Source: Phycisphaeraceae bacterium (GTDB taxonomy: Bacteria; Planctomycetota; Phycisphaerae; Phycisphaerales; Phycisphaeraceae). Taken from it: a DNA stretch of 9,563 bases. Each line of letters opens with the position of its first letter. The stretch's first letter is position 1. Position numbers and translations under genes: made by a program. Shown here one piece after another: positions 1 through 7,288 of the stretch. The stretch is taken from positions 1 to 9,563 of the forward strand of contig PUMS01000265.1 in the NCBI GenBank assembly GCA_003551485.1, written 5' to 3'. The notes beneath the pieces were generated by a model that did not search any database, was not told where the DNA came from, and saw only the letters and a program-made list of their open reading frames with translations.

Positions 1-51
1 CGGGCGCCCGCCGAGGTTGCCGTTTGCCGTATGCGGGGTCGATTCACTCAT
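1..51 (-). CDS. pstA: PstA, phosphate ABC transporter permease (N-terminal fragment)
   Basis: Only the first 17 codons are in the window (MSESTPHTANGNLGGRP), after which the frame runs off at base 1. The ATG overlaps the pstC stop codon in an ATGA arrangement, which indicates translational coupling. An AGGAGG Shine-Dalgarno sequence lies at 63-68, inside the end of pstC, 11 bases before the ATG. The fragment carries no diagnostic domain. The identity rests on position: the second Pst permease gene normally follows pstC directly, and PstA pairs with PstC to form the inner-membrane channel. A different membrane protein cannot be excluded from 17 residues. Confidence 0.7.
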   Translation of the reverse strand, partial: MSESTPHTANGNLGGRP

Positions 52-3000
52 AGCTGGAAGGCCCTCCTGCGGAACCGCAGGCGGATCACCTCGGCCACCG
101 TGTTGATCACGAACGTCATGCCAAACAGCACCAGTGCGGCCAGAAACAGCATCCGGTAGTTGGTCCCGCCCACCGCCGCCTCGGGCAACTCGATGGCGAT
201 GTTGGCCGACAGCGTGCGGAAGCCGTTGAACAGGTTCATCTCCAGCAGCGGCGTGCCGCCGGCGGCCATCAGCACGACCATCGTCTCCCCCACCGCACGG
301 CCCAGACCGATCATGCACGCCGAGAACAGCCCGCTCATCGCCGTGGGGATGACGATCCGCATCGCCGTCTGCCATGGCGTGGCCCCCGCGCCCAGCGAGG
401 CCGCCCGCAGGTGCTGGGGCACCGCCGAAAGCGCATCCTCGGCGATGGTGTAGATGATCGGGATGATGGCAAAGCCCATGACAAAGCCCACGACCATCGC
501 ATTGCGCTGGGCGTAGCCGCCCATCATCGACAGGTCGATGCCCCACACCCGCGTATCGGAACCGGCATCGCCGATGGCGATGTAGCCCCGCGGGTCCCAG
601 TGCCACAGTCCCATCCCACCGCCGCTGATCAGCCATGCCAGCACGTAGGCCAGGCCCAGCGTCCCCAGCAGGCCGAGGATGAACTTGCCAAGCGAGAAAG
701 CGGCCAGCGATGAGCGGTTCAACCCACGCATCCAGTTGCGGAGCATCGGATTGACCACCATGGTCATCAGCACCGTCACCAGCAGCGCGGCCATCGGCAC
801 CATCAGCACCACCCATCCGCCGACCGGACTGGCGAATCGCGGGTCGGCGTCCGGGCTGCGCTTGACCGGATGCGGCTCCCAGCCCAGCCACAGGCGGATG
901 TCATCGCCGAACAGCCATCGTTCGATCACCGGCCCCAGCCACATCCCCAGCATCACCGCCAGTGGCAGCAGCGACACCATCATTACGAAACGCAGCCACC
1001 GGTACCGCGTCCACACGTTCTGCGGCAATAGCTGCCAGAGGTACGCCCCCAGCAGGATCATCGCCGGCAGGGTCAGCGAGATCGTCAGCAGGCCGGTGAC
1101 CACCTGTTCGGCCCACGCGGCGAACACCAGCGCCGCCAGGAACCCCAGCACCACGCTGGGCAGGCTGGCCATCATCTCGATGACCGGCTTGATCACCGCC
1201 TTGGCCCTGGGGTGCAGAAACTCGCTGGTGAACACCGCCGCCAGCAGCGCGATCGGCGCGCCGAAGATGAAGGTGTAGAACGTGGCCTTGAGCGTGCCGA
1301 AGATCAGCGGGATCAGCCCGTACTTGGGCTCGAATTCATCCGTGCCCGCCGAGGATTGCCAGATGTGCCGCGGTTCGGCGTAGCCCTCGTACCAGACGCG
1401 GTCGAAGATCGACCGCACCGTCACCTCGGGGTGGTCGAAGTCGATGTCGAAGTACGAAAGTGACGCCGGCGAGGCCGCGAACATCCCGCGGTCGCGTGGC
1501 AGCAGGCCGATCATGCTTACCGCTTCGCCTTCGGGCAGCGCATTGCGCCCCTCCCACATCAGCCGGCTGCTGGTGATGTAGAACAGCCTGGCACTGCCGT
1601 CGGAGTAGCCGGCCACCAGTGTCCGCCGCCGCGTCGAGCCGCCCATGGCGGTCACGTGGGCATCGCTGGTGCCACCGGGCAGGACCTGGGCACGCACCAG
1701 CATCGAACCATCGGCGGTGTCCGGCCGCGGTTGCGGCGGCGCCGGCCGCGTGCGGAACCACGTGGCCAGGTTGCCGGCGCTGTCGCCGATCAGCAGGGTC
1801 ATCTTGCCGATCATGTAGTGCATGGAGGTGATCGACACCCCGGGCTCATCGATCAGTTCGATCCGCTCGGCCACCACGGGCCGGCTGCGGTTTCGGGTAT
1901 CGAGGCGGATGGCATGGCCGTCCTCCCAGACGGCCAGCGCACTGTCGGCCCGGCCTTCGAATTTGAGAAAGTCCGGCAGGCTGCGGCCGGGTGGGATCGG
2001 CAGGGACATCTTCCCGCCCCGGGCCTCGACGAAGTGCTGGCCCAGTCGCATGTCGAAGCGCCGGCGGGTGCCGGCGATGTGCAGCGTGCCGTCGGACTGA
2101 AGCGCGCTGATCACCGGCCCGGTGCGCAGTTCGGTCATGTCCACCCGCATCACGGGCAGGCGGTCGGCATCATCGGCCCCCGGCTGAAAGTCGACGGGGT
2201 CTTCGATCTCGATTTCGATCCCCTGGCGCCTGAACAGGCCCTCGGGCGTCAGCTCAACGATGGTGTCGGCCACGCGGCCGGTATCGCCCACCCCCATCTG
2301 GGCATAGCGGCGGGCGAAGTCATCCTGCTGCGACCAGGCTTCGAGCACCTCCGCCGCGGGTGCGCGCACGGTGACGCCCGGCGGCAGCGGCTGTTCCCGC
2401 TCGGCCCACGTATCGGGCGGGCCGACCTCATCGAACCGCGCGGCGGCCTCGCTGCCTTCGGCGAAGACCCACAAGGTCCGCCCCTCGAGGCGCCACTCGA
2501 AGCCCTCACGTGTGAACAGGTAATCGCGGAGCGTTCGCGGATCGTTCGAGCCCACCGCGGTGTCCAGCGGGCCGATCGGCTCGGATGCCTTCACGAACGC
2601 CGGCTCGACGTCGCCCTCGTACCAGTCATCGTCGGGGTCGATCAGGTCGGCCGCATCGATCCGGCCGACCTCGTGGTCCTCGGGCGGGCCGAACCGCTCG
2701 ATGTTCGCCGCTGCCTCATCGCCCTGGCGGAACACCCACAACTCGCCGGCGCGGAACACCGTTTCAAAGCCCGGCCGGTGGAGGAAGTAATCGCTGATCG
2801 TGATGTGGTCGGTTTCGAAGGCAAAGCGGACGATCTGCACCCGTCCATCGGCGAACCCGAACACACCGAACCGGTTCTGCACGTCGAACTGCCACGACAC
2901 CGGCAGGCGGTCGTCTTCGAACAGCCTCTTGCGGTACAGGGTTCGCCCCGTGGAGACTTCGAAGACCCGAACCGTGCCGTCATGATGGTAAGCCCACCCC

Positions 3001-3272
3001 ACGTGCCCGTAATCGTTGATCGCCATGTGCAGCGGCCGCGCGGCGCGCTCGGCCTCGGGTGCGGGCGCGTGGTGGGTCGGCTCGACGCGTCCGCCGGTGA
3101 ACAGCGGGATGACCTCGCTGACCAGGAAGGCGCACATCAGCAGCACGGCCAGGATCGTGCCGATGCCCGCGGCGGTGATCAGCGACCGCGAGGCGGTGTC
3201 GGCCATTTTCACGCGTGCGCTGGTCTTGCGACGTCGCACCCAGCCGGTGATGGGTTTGCTCTGTTCTGCCAT
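48..3272 (-). CDS. pstC: PstC, long-type phosphate ABC transporter permease with giant periplasmic propeller domain
   Basis: Inner-membrane permease of the high-affinity phosphate importer, 1074 aa against about 300-320 for E. coli PstC. After a basic N-terminus (RRRK, 13-16) there is a membrane helix at about 30-57, then a periplasmic region of about 590 residues, then the permease core from about 650. The core holds several hydrophobic segments (for example 656-682, 762-782, 818-840, 862-884, 925-945, 1039-1060). It has an EAA-type loop at 945-978 (EDALSAVPQHLRAASLGAGA), where the ATPase docks, and the family stretch GRAVGETMVVLMAAGG (991-1006). The C-terminal part resembles the long PstC of gamma-proteobacteria as I remember it. 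The periplasmic region has WD-like blade strands near 86-112, 133-152, 385-411, 441-462, 479-509, 538-572 and 583-612. Between the second and third lies an insert with a duplicated module (161-197 and 250-286). An in-frame stop lies 18 bases upstream, which fixes the start region; only a weak GAGG precedes the ATG. Coupled to pstA by overlap. Confidence 0.93.
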   Translation of the reverse strand: MAEQSKPITGWVRRRKTSARVKMADTASRSLITAAGIGTILAVLLMCAFLVSEVIPLFTGGRVEPTHHAPAPEAERAARPLHMAINDYGHVGWAYHHDGTVRVFEVSTGRTLYRKRLFEDDRLPVSWQFDVQNRFGVFGFADGRVQIVRFAFETDHITISDYFLHRPGFETVFRAGELWVFRQGDEAAANIERFGPPEDHEVGRIDAADLIDPDDDWYEGDVEPAFVKASEPIGPLDTAVGSNDPRTLRDYLFTREGFEWRLEGRTLWVFAEGSEAAARFDEVGPPDTWAEREQPLPPGVTVRAPAAEVLEAWSQQDDFARRYAQMGVGDTGRVADTIVELTPEGLFRRQGIEIEIEDPVDFQPGADDADRLPVMRVDMTELRTGPVISALQSDGTLHIAGTRRRFDMRLGQHFVEARGGKMSLPIPPGRSLPDFLKFEGRADSALAVWEDGHAIRLDTRNRSRPVVAERIELIDEPGVSITSMHYMIGKMTLLIGDSAGNLATWFRTRPAPPQPRPDTADGSMLVRAQVLPGGTSDAHVTAMGGSTRRRTLVAGYSDGSARLFYITSSRLMWEGRNALPEGEAVSMIGLLPRDRGMFAASPASLSYFDIDFDHPEVTVRSIFDRVWYEGYAEPRHIWQSSAGTDEFEPKYGLIPLIFGTLKATFYTFIFGAPIALLAAVFTSEFLHPRAKAVIKPVIEMMASLPSVVLGFLAALVFAAWAEQVVTGLLTISLTLPAMILLGAYLWQLLPQNVWTRYRWLRFVMMVSLLPLAVMLGMWLGPVIERWLFGDDIRLWLGWEPHPVKRSPDADPRFASPVGGWVVLMVPMAALLVTVLMTMVVNPMLRNWMRGLNRSSLAAFSLGKFILGLLGTLGLAYVLAWLISGGGMGLWHWDPRGYIAIGDAGSDTRVWGIDLSMMGGYAQRNAMVVGFVMGFAIIPIIYTIAEDALSAVPQHLRAASLGAGATPWQTAMRIVIPTAMSGLFSACMIGLGRAVGETMVVLMAAGGTPLLEMNLFNGFRTLSANIAIELPEAAVGGTNYRMLFLAALVLFGMTFVINTVAEVIRLRFRRRAFQL

Positions 3273-3320
3273 GGCCTCAATGCCGCATCACGGCCTGCTT
3301 GGGGGGAGGAGGCGTGGTGG

Positions 3321-3358
3321 GAAAAAGAGGGTGGCGGGGTGTTTCAACCGCCGCCCTC
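3321..3358 (-). terminator. Intrinsic terminator or attenuator between pstS and pstC
   Basis: Read on the minus strand, arms GAGGG-C-GGCGG and CCGCC-A-CCCTC pair as 5 bp, one C/A mismatch and 5 bp around a 10-base loop (3338-3347). They are followed at once by five Ts (3322-3326). This is the classical layout of a Rho-independent terminator. It sits about 60 bases after the pstS stop and about 50 before the pstC start. The likely role is to end most pstS transcripts so that the binding protein is made in excess over the permease, with some read-through into pstCA. Little room remains for a separate pstC promoter downstream of it. Confidence 0.75.
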
Positions 3359-3366
3359 GATGTCTA

Positions 3367-3382
3367 GCTGCCGGCAGGCAGC
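3367..3382 (-). other. Small perfect hairpin downstream of pstS
   Basis: A GCTGCC / GGCAGC stem with a 4-base loop lies 38 bases after the pstS stop. There is no T-run behind it, so it is not a terminator by itself. It could protect the 3' end of the pstS message together with the terminator just downstream. It may also be incidental in such GC-rich sequence. Confidence 0.35.
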
Positions 3383-3420
3383 GCATTGCACCTGTTCATC
3401 GCCGTTGCGATGTCATCGGC

Positions 3421-4443
3421 TCAGCGGATGCCGACCTTCGCCCGCTCCTGCGCGGCGATGCCCGCCGGCAGCGGGTAGAAGCCGTCGCGAAGCACATCCT
3501 CCTGGCCCTGGCGGCTGAACATGTAGCGAACGAACTCGCGCCGCACCGGGTCGAGCTGGCTGCCCGGCCGGTAGTTGGTGTAGATGTAGAGGAAGCGGAA
3601 CAGCGGGTAGGTGCCATCGTAGGCGTGCTCGGCAACCACCGGCACGAAGTCCTCATCGGCATCGGCGGCGATGGGCACCGCACGCACGTCGGCGGTGATG
3701 TAGCCGATGCCGCTGTAGCCGATCGCGTAGCGGTCACTGGCCACGCCCTGCACGACCGATGAACTGCCCGGCTGCTCGTTGACCTCTTCCTTGTAGTCGC
3801 CGCCGAAGAGGGCCACATCGCGGAAGAAGCCGTAGGTGCCCGAGGCCGAGTTGCGGCCATAGAGGCTGATCGAACGGTTGGCCCACTCACCGGTCAGACC
3901 CACGTCGCCCCAGGTGGTGATGTTGTTCTCCCTGCCCCCGCGCCGGGTGCTCGAGAAGATCGCATCCACCTGCTGGAGCGTCAGGCCGCGCTCGGCGATG
4001 GGGTTGTCCTTGTGCACGTAGACCGCCAGCATGTCGATGCCCGCCCGCAGCAGCGTGGGCGGATAGCCGTAGCGCTCCTCGAAGCTGTCGATCTCGCGGC
4101 TGCGCATCGTCCGGCTCATGGGGCCGAACTGGGCGGTGCCCTGGGTCAGCGCCGGCGGTGCGGTCGAGGAGCCGCGGCCGTCGATCTCGATCTGCACGTT
4201 GGGGTAGTGCCGCTGGAAGCCCTCGGCCCACAGCGCCATGAGGTTGTTCATCGTGTCCGAGCCGGTGCTCTGAAGCGAGCCCGACACGCCCGAGACCGGC
4301 TCGTAGTCCGGCAGGTTCCGATCGACACGGACGCCGTTGTCCTCGTCCTTCTTCTCCTGGCCCGCACCGGCCACCGCCAGGCCACCGGCCAGCGTACACA
4401 CACAGCCCATCAGGGCCAACCGACCAAACCACTGGTTCCACAT
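3421..4443 (-). CDS. pstS: PstS, periplasmic phosphate-binding protein
   Basis: Solute-binding protein that captures phosphate in the periplasm and hands it to the PstCA channel; 340 aa, a normal length for the family. A Sec signal peptide covers about residues 1-27, with likely cleavage near AVAGAG. LMGC at 11-14 resembles a lipobox but comes very early, so a lipoprotein form is possible but less likely. Family motifs for phosphate contact are visible: STGSDT (59-64), GRGSST (89-94), SRTM (110-113) and GRNSASGT (196-203). The C-terminal part carries the usual LFRFLYIYTN and QGQEDVLRDGFYPLP stretches. The ATG has a strong Shine-Dalgarno sequence, AGGAAAGGA (4451-4459), 7 bases upstream. It is followed by an intrinsic terminator before pstC, and preceded by a 334-base gap that probably holds its own promoter. 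Confidence 0.95.
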   Translation of the reverse strand: MWNQWFGRLALMGCVCTLAGGLAVAGAGQEKKDEDNGVRVDRNLPDYEPVSGVSGSLQSTGSDTMNNLMALWAEGFQRHYPNVQIEIDGRGSSTAPPALTQGTAQFGPMSRTMRSREIDSFEERYGYPPTLLRAGIDMLAVYVHKDNPIAERGLTLQQVDAIFSSTRRGGRENNITTWGDVGLTGEWANRSISLYGRNSASGTYGFFRDVALFGGDYKEEVNEQPGSSSVVQGVASDRYAIGYSGIGYITADVRAVPIAADADEDFVPVVAEHAYDGTYPLFRFLYIYTNYRPGSQLDPVRREFVRYMFSRQGQEDVLRDGFYPLPAGIAAQERAKVGIR

Positions 4444-4521
4444 GATCGCATCCTTTCCTGTCAGCAGGTTCCAAGACCTCGAACACCGCCACGCGCGGCG
4501 TCCATCTCACTGCCGACGAAG

Positions 4522-4555
4522 GTTAGATGCGGCGTGTTAGCGATCCGCAAGCGAT
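4522..4555 (-). promoter_or_regulatory. Candidate PhoB-type promoter of pstS
   Basis: On the minus strand the hexamer ATCGCT occurs twice exactly 11 bases apart (4539-4555). An 11-bp period is the spacing used by PhoB/OmpR-family regulators on their tandem sites. The repeats overlap a possible -35 element TTGCGG (4545-4550), which is 17 bases before a possible -10 element TCTAAC (4522-4527). The start of transcription would fall about 70 bases ahead of pstS. The repeats do not match the E. coli Pho-box sequence, and the -35 and -10 matches are modest (3/6 and 4/6), so this is a candidate only. Confidence 0.3.
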
Positions 4556-4672
4556 TCTTGAATTCAATGTGAGCCGCCAGGCCCCCGGGGGCGCATCATG
4601 GGGCCGGCGGCGCCCGTTACGACTCCCGTTGTGCCCTCGCCCCTCAGCCCGGCGGCCGCGTGTGCCACCGCG

Positions 4673-4692
4673 AGAAAGCACCGCCTTGGTGC
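4673..4692 (-). terminator. Weak terminator-like hairpin after phoR
   Basis: On the minus strand GCACC and GGTGC form a 5-bp stem with a 5-base loop, followed by TTTCTC. It lies about 85 bases after the phoR stop. The stem is short for an intrinsic terminator, so partial read-through into pstS would be expected. Confidence 0.35.
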
Positions 4693-4777
4693 GCGCGTCT
4701 GCCTGGGGTCGGGCCTTCCCCGGCACCTGGGCATGGTGGTGCCGCAAAGCAACGTTGAGGCCCCCCGATGCGGTCGC

Positions 4778-6274
4778 TTACCCGGCCTTGACCGGCGCGA
4801 GGTCGGCGGTCAAGGCGGCGGCAGCCGGGAGGTGGATGGCGAAGGTGCTGCCGACGCCCGGCCGGCTCTCGACGCTGACGCGGCCGGCGTGAGCCTCGGT
4901 GATGTGCTTGACGATCGCCAGCCCCAGGCCCGTGCCGCCCAGGGCCCGGCTGCGCGCGCGGTCGGTACGGTAGAATCGCTCGAAGAGGCGTGGCAGGTGC
5001 TCGGCGGCGATGCCCACGCCCTGATCGGCCACCTCGATCACGATCTCTTCGCCGCGCGTGACGGCCCGCAGGACGATCCTGCCGCCGTCGTGGCTGTACT
5101 TGACGGCGTTATCCAGCAGGTTCACCACCGCCTGCTCCAGCAGCGTGGTGTTGCGCCATGCGGCCAGCGCCGGCTCGCAGTGGACGTCGATCGCGATGCC
5201 GCGGGCCTCGGCCTTGGCCTGGCAAGTCTCGACGGCACCGCGCAGGATGGGTTCGATCCGGCCGCGGGCCAGCTCGATGCGCGCATCCTCGGCGTCCTGC
5301 TCGATCCTCGCCAGGGCCAGCAGGTCCTCGATGATGGCCTGGAGCCGGTCGGCCTGGCGGCCGACGATGGCCAGGAAGTGCTCCAGGTCGGCCGATTCCA
5401 GGTCGGGTGAATCGTGGATGGTCTCGACGGCGGCCTTGATTGCGGTCACGGGCGTCTTGATCTCATGGCTGACGTTGGCGACAAAGTCCCGGCGCAGCGA
5501 CTCCAGCCGCCGCTGGTGCGTCACATCGTGCAGGACGATCACGACGCCGATGCGGGCACCGGCGGCATCGTGCATGGGCGCGGCCTGGGCCTCCAGCAGC
5601 CGCACGTCCATGCCCCCCCCCGCCCCCGCAGCCGCCCGCGCGCCGTTGCGCCCGGCGGGGAGCAGGCGCAGGGCGATCTCATCCTGGATCGGCTCCGCCG
5701 CGGCCATCGCACGGGTGATGAACTCCCCAAGCGGCAGGTCGCGCACGACCTCGAGCACGTTGCGGCCGACAGCGCGGCGGGTGCCGACGTGAAGCAGCCT
5801 CGCCGCCGCCTGGTTGAGGCTGCGCACCCGTTGGTCGAGGTCGAGCACGAGCACTCCCTCGATCATGCTGCGGTAAACCGCCTCCAGTTCCAGCCGCCGC
5901 CTGGCCTCGGCGTCGTAGCGGCTCTCGAAGAGCTGTGCCGCGCGGCCGAGTTGCACGGCAAACGCACGGGCCCAGCCCGGCCGCTGGATCGTGCCGCGAT
6001 CGCCCAGTTCACCGGCCGCCAGCCGCTCGGCCTGGGCACGCAGCTTCTGAATCAGCCACCACTGGCGGATCACCCACAGCAGTCCCGCCAGCAGGACCGC
6101 CGCGAGGATCGCGGCTACTACCCACCCGACCGCGCCCGCTCCATCCTCCACGGCGACGGTTGCAGGCATCGACCATAGCCGCAGCGCTGCGGCGCGGGGA
6201 TCGGCAGGAAGCAGAATCTCAGGCGCGCCGGACAAGGGGCAAGGTCCTCGATACCACATCGGCAGTTTCGGCAC
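4778..6274 (-). CDS. phoR: PhoR, phosphate-regulon sensor histidine kinase
   Basis: Membrane histidine kinase that controls PhoB according to phosphate status, in other bacteria through contact with the Pst transporter and PhoU. Of 498 residues (long form), about 49-72 form one membrane helix, 80-130 a charged linker, and about 128-250 a PAS-like region (AVYRSMIEGVLVLD onwards). The HisKA H-box is FVANVSHEIKTP with the phospho-accepting His at 270. The ATPase domain has an N-box NLLDNAVKYS (385-394), DQGVG (417-421) and GGTGLG (446-451). All key residues are present, so it should be active. There is no sizeable periplasmic domain. The start is uncertain. GTG at 6274 is 16 bases after phoB but lacks a ribosome site. 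TTG at 6235 has GAGGA nearby. ATG at 6169 would begin just before the membrane helix. A nine-G run lies in the PAS-to-HisKA linker (5613-5621). Confidence 0.92.
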   Translation of the reverse strand: MPKLPMWYRGPCPLSGAPEILLPADPRAAALRLWSMPATVAVEDGAGAVGWVVAAILAAVLLAGLLWVIRQWWLIQKLRAQAERLAAGELGDRGTIQRPGWARAFAVQLGRAAQLFESRYDAEARRRLELEAVYRSMIEGVLVLDLDQRVRSLNQAAARLLHVGTRRAVGRNVLEVVRDLPLGEFITRAMAAAEPIQDEIALRLLPAGRNGARAAAGAGGGMDVRLLEAQAAPMHDAAGARIGVVIVLHDVTHQRRLESLRRDFVANVSHEIKTPVTAIKAAVETIHDSPDLESADLEHFLAIVGRQADRLQAIIEDLLALARIEQDAEDARIELARGRIEPILRGAVETCQAKAEARGIAIDVHCEPALAAWRNTTLLEQAVVNLLDNAVKYSHDGGRIVLRAVTRGEEIVIEVADQGVGIAAEHLPRLFERFYRTDRARSRALGGTGLGLAIVKHITEAHAGRVSVESRPGVGSTFAIHLPAAAALTADLAPVKAG

Positions 6275-6290
6275 CGCACGGGGCCGACGG

Positions 6291-7070
6291 TCAATCCTTG
6301 AAACGATAGCCTACGCCGCGCACGGTTTCGATCAGCCCGCCGCTCTCGCCGAGCTTTCGCCGCAGGGTGACGATCTGCACGTCCACCGACCGATCTGTCA
6401 CCGCCGCGTACGCCCCATGAATGGCGTTGATGATGCTCTGGCGGGTGTAGACGCGGCCCGGGCGCGAGGCCAGCAACTGCAACATGCGGAACTCGGTAAC
6501 GGTCAGGTCGATGCACTGCCGGCCGATGCGCACCTCGTGGCGTTCGGGGTCGATGTGGACGCCCCGGACGGTGATGGCCCGCTCCTGCTCATCCTCACCC
6601 TGGGCCTGGGCCTCAGCCGCGGCCTGGGCGGCCCTGGCGGCCTCGGCGCGTCCGCGTCGCAGCACGGCCCGCACGCGGGCCAGCAGCACCCGCGGGCTAA
6701 AGGGCTTGGGGATGTAGTCATCGGCGCCCAACTCGAGTCCGGTGACCACGTCGGCCTCTTCGCCCTTGGCCGTGAGCATGACGATGGGCACGTGCTTGAG
6801 GCTGTCATCCTGGCGCACCATTCGGCACAACTCCAGCCCATCCATGCCCGGCAGCATCAGGTCCAGCAGCACCAGCGCCGGCGGCTGCGACCGCAGCATC
6901 TTCAGCCCCCGTTCGGCGCTTTCAGCGCAGGTGACGGTAAACCCCTCGCGTGTGAGGTTGTAGCGCAACAGGTCCTGGAGGTCCTGCTCATCCTCGACCA
7001 CGAGGATGTGGGTCCGCCCTTCTTCGGGTACCTCGCGTCGCCTGGCTTTCAATGGCGTGGCTCCTCGCAT
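6291..7070 (-). CDS. phoB: PhoB, phosphate-regulon response regulator
   Basis: DNA-binding response regulator of the OmpR/PhoB family, 259 aa, phosphorylated by PhoR and activating phosphate-starvation genes. The receiver domain (about 20-138) has the acidic pair ED at 26-27, phospho-acceptor Asp70 in LLDLMLPGMDG, Thr100 and Lys122 (PKPF), all as expected. An Ala/Glu/Gln-rich linker (140-164) of unusual length leads to the winged-helix domain (about 166-258), with VDVQIVTLRRKLGE and the usual RGVGYRF ending. I chose the ATG at 7070 because GAGGAG (7078-7083) lies 7 bases upstream, the same spacing as at pstS and the porin. An upstream in-frame start at 7124 would add 18 residues not typical of the family. 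Followed after 16 bases by phoR, so the two are probably co-transcribed. Confidence 0.95.
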   Translation of the reverse strand: MRGATPLKARRREVPEEGRTHILVVEDEQDLQDLLRYNLTREGFTVTCAESAERGLKMLRSQPPALVLLDLMLPGMDGLELCRMVRQDDSLKHVPIVMLTAKGEEADVVTGLELGADDYIPKPFSPRVLLARVRAVLRRGRAEAARAAQAAAEAQAQGEDEQERAITVRGVHIDPERHEVRIGRQCIDLTVTEFRMLQLLASRPGRVYTRQSIINAIHGAYAAVTDRSVDVQIVTLRRKLGESGGLIETVRGVGYRFKD

Positions 7071-7166
7071 GTTTCCGCTCCTCGGCTCCCGGTACCACCG
7101 GCATGGCGCCTGCCGCGGGGCCAACGGGATGGAGCGCGGCTGCCTGCAAGCGGCCTCCTCTCTCCT

Positions 7167-7203
7167 TCCATATCATTGCCGCATCATGTTACAAACGTGT
7201 TAG
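7167..7203 (-). promoter_or_regulatory. Candidate phoB promoter with 11-bp repeats
   Basis: Just after the porin terminator, the minus strand carries CTAACAC and GTAACAT in tandem with an 11-base period (7187-7203), separated by four bases. This is the geometry of a Pho box, though the sequence differs from the E. coli consensus. TTGTAA (7189-7194) and TATGGA (7167-7172), 16 bases apart, could serve as -35 and -10. The octamer CTAACACG also occurs at 4533-4540 ahead of pstS. Autoregulation of phoBR by PhoB is common in other bacteria. The untranslated leader would be about 90 bases. Confidence 0.3.
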
Positions 7204-7243
7204 AAGAAACGGGCGATCCGGAGCCGCTCTCCGGATCGCCCGT
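7201..7243 (-). terminator. Strong intrinsic terminator after the porin gene
   Basis: A perfect 15-bp stem (7209-7223 with 7229-7243) with a 5-base loop is followed on the minus strand by TTTCTTCT. It begins 45 bases after the porin stop. The other strand has no T-run after the stem, so it acts on the porin transcript. It separates the porin from phoBR as transcription units. Confidence 0.88.
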
Positions 7244-7288
7244 GGAGACAATCCCACCCTGGTGGCGGCGCCGGGCCATCGGCGCGGG

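Larger units (their letters stand above)
4444..4777. other. Gene-free gap between phoR and pstS
   Basis: No convincing gene lies here; the short frames that cross it lack recognisable protein features. From the phoR end it holds a weak terminator-like hairpin (4673-4692), a GC-rich stretch with the 12-bp palindrome GCCCCCGGGGGC (4581-4592), the palindrome TTGAATTCAA (4558-4567), a candidate promoter with 11-bp repeats (4522-4555) and the pstS ribosome binding site. It most likely separates phoBR and pstS into units that can be transcribed independently. Confidence 0.6.

Noticed and set aside
1656..3518. A 620-codon open frame on the plus strand, antisense to pstC.
   Set aside because: It lies opposite a well-supported gene in GC-rich DNA, where antisense frames stay open easily. 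Its translation is low-complexity His/Arg/Pro/Gly-rich and shows no family motif.
4458..4464. CTGTCAG near the pstS start as an E. coli-type Pho box half-site.
   Set aside because: It is a single copy without a partner at 11 bp, it is on the plus strand, and it overlaps the ribosome binding site.
4523..4747. Small minus-strand frames in the phoR-pstS gap as a hidden gene.
   Set aside because: There is no ribosome site or motif, the composition is Arg/Gly-rich as expected of GC-rich non-coding DNA, and the frames overlap the candidate promoter.
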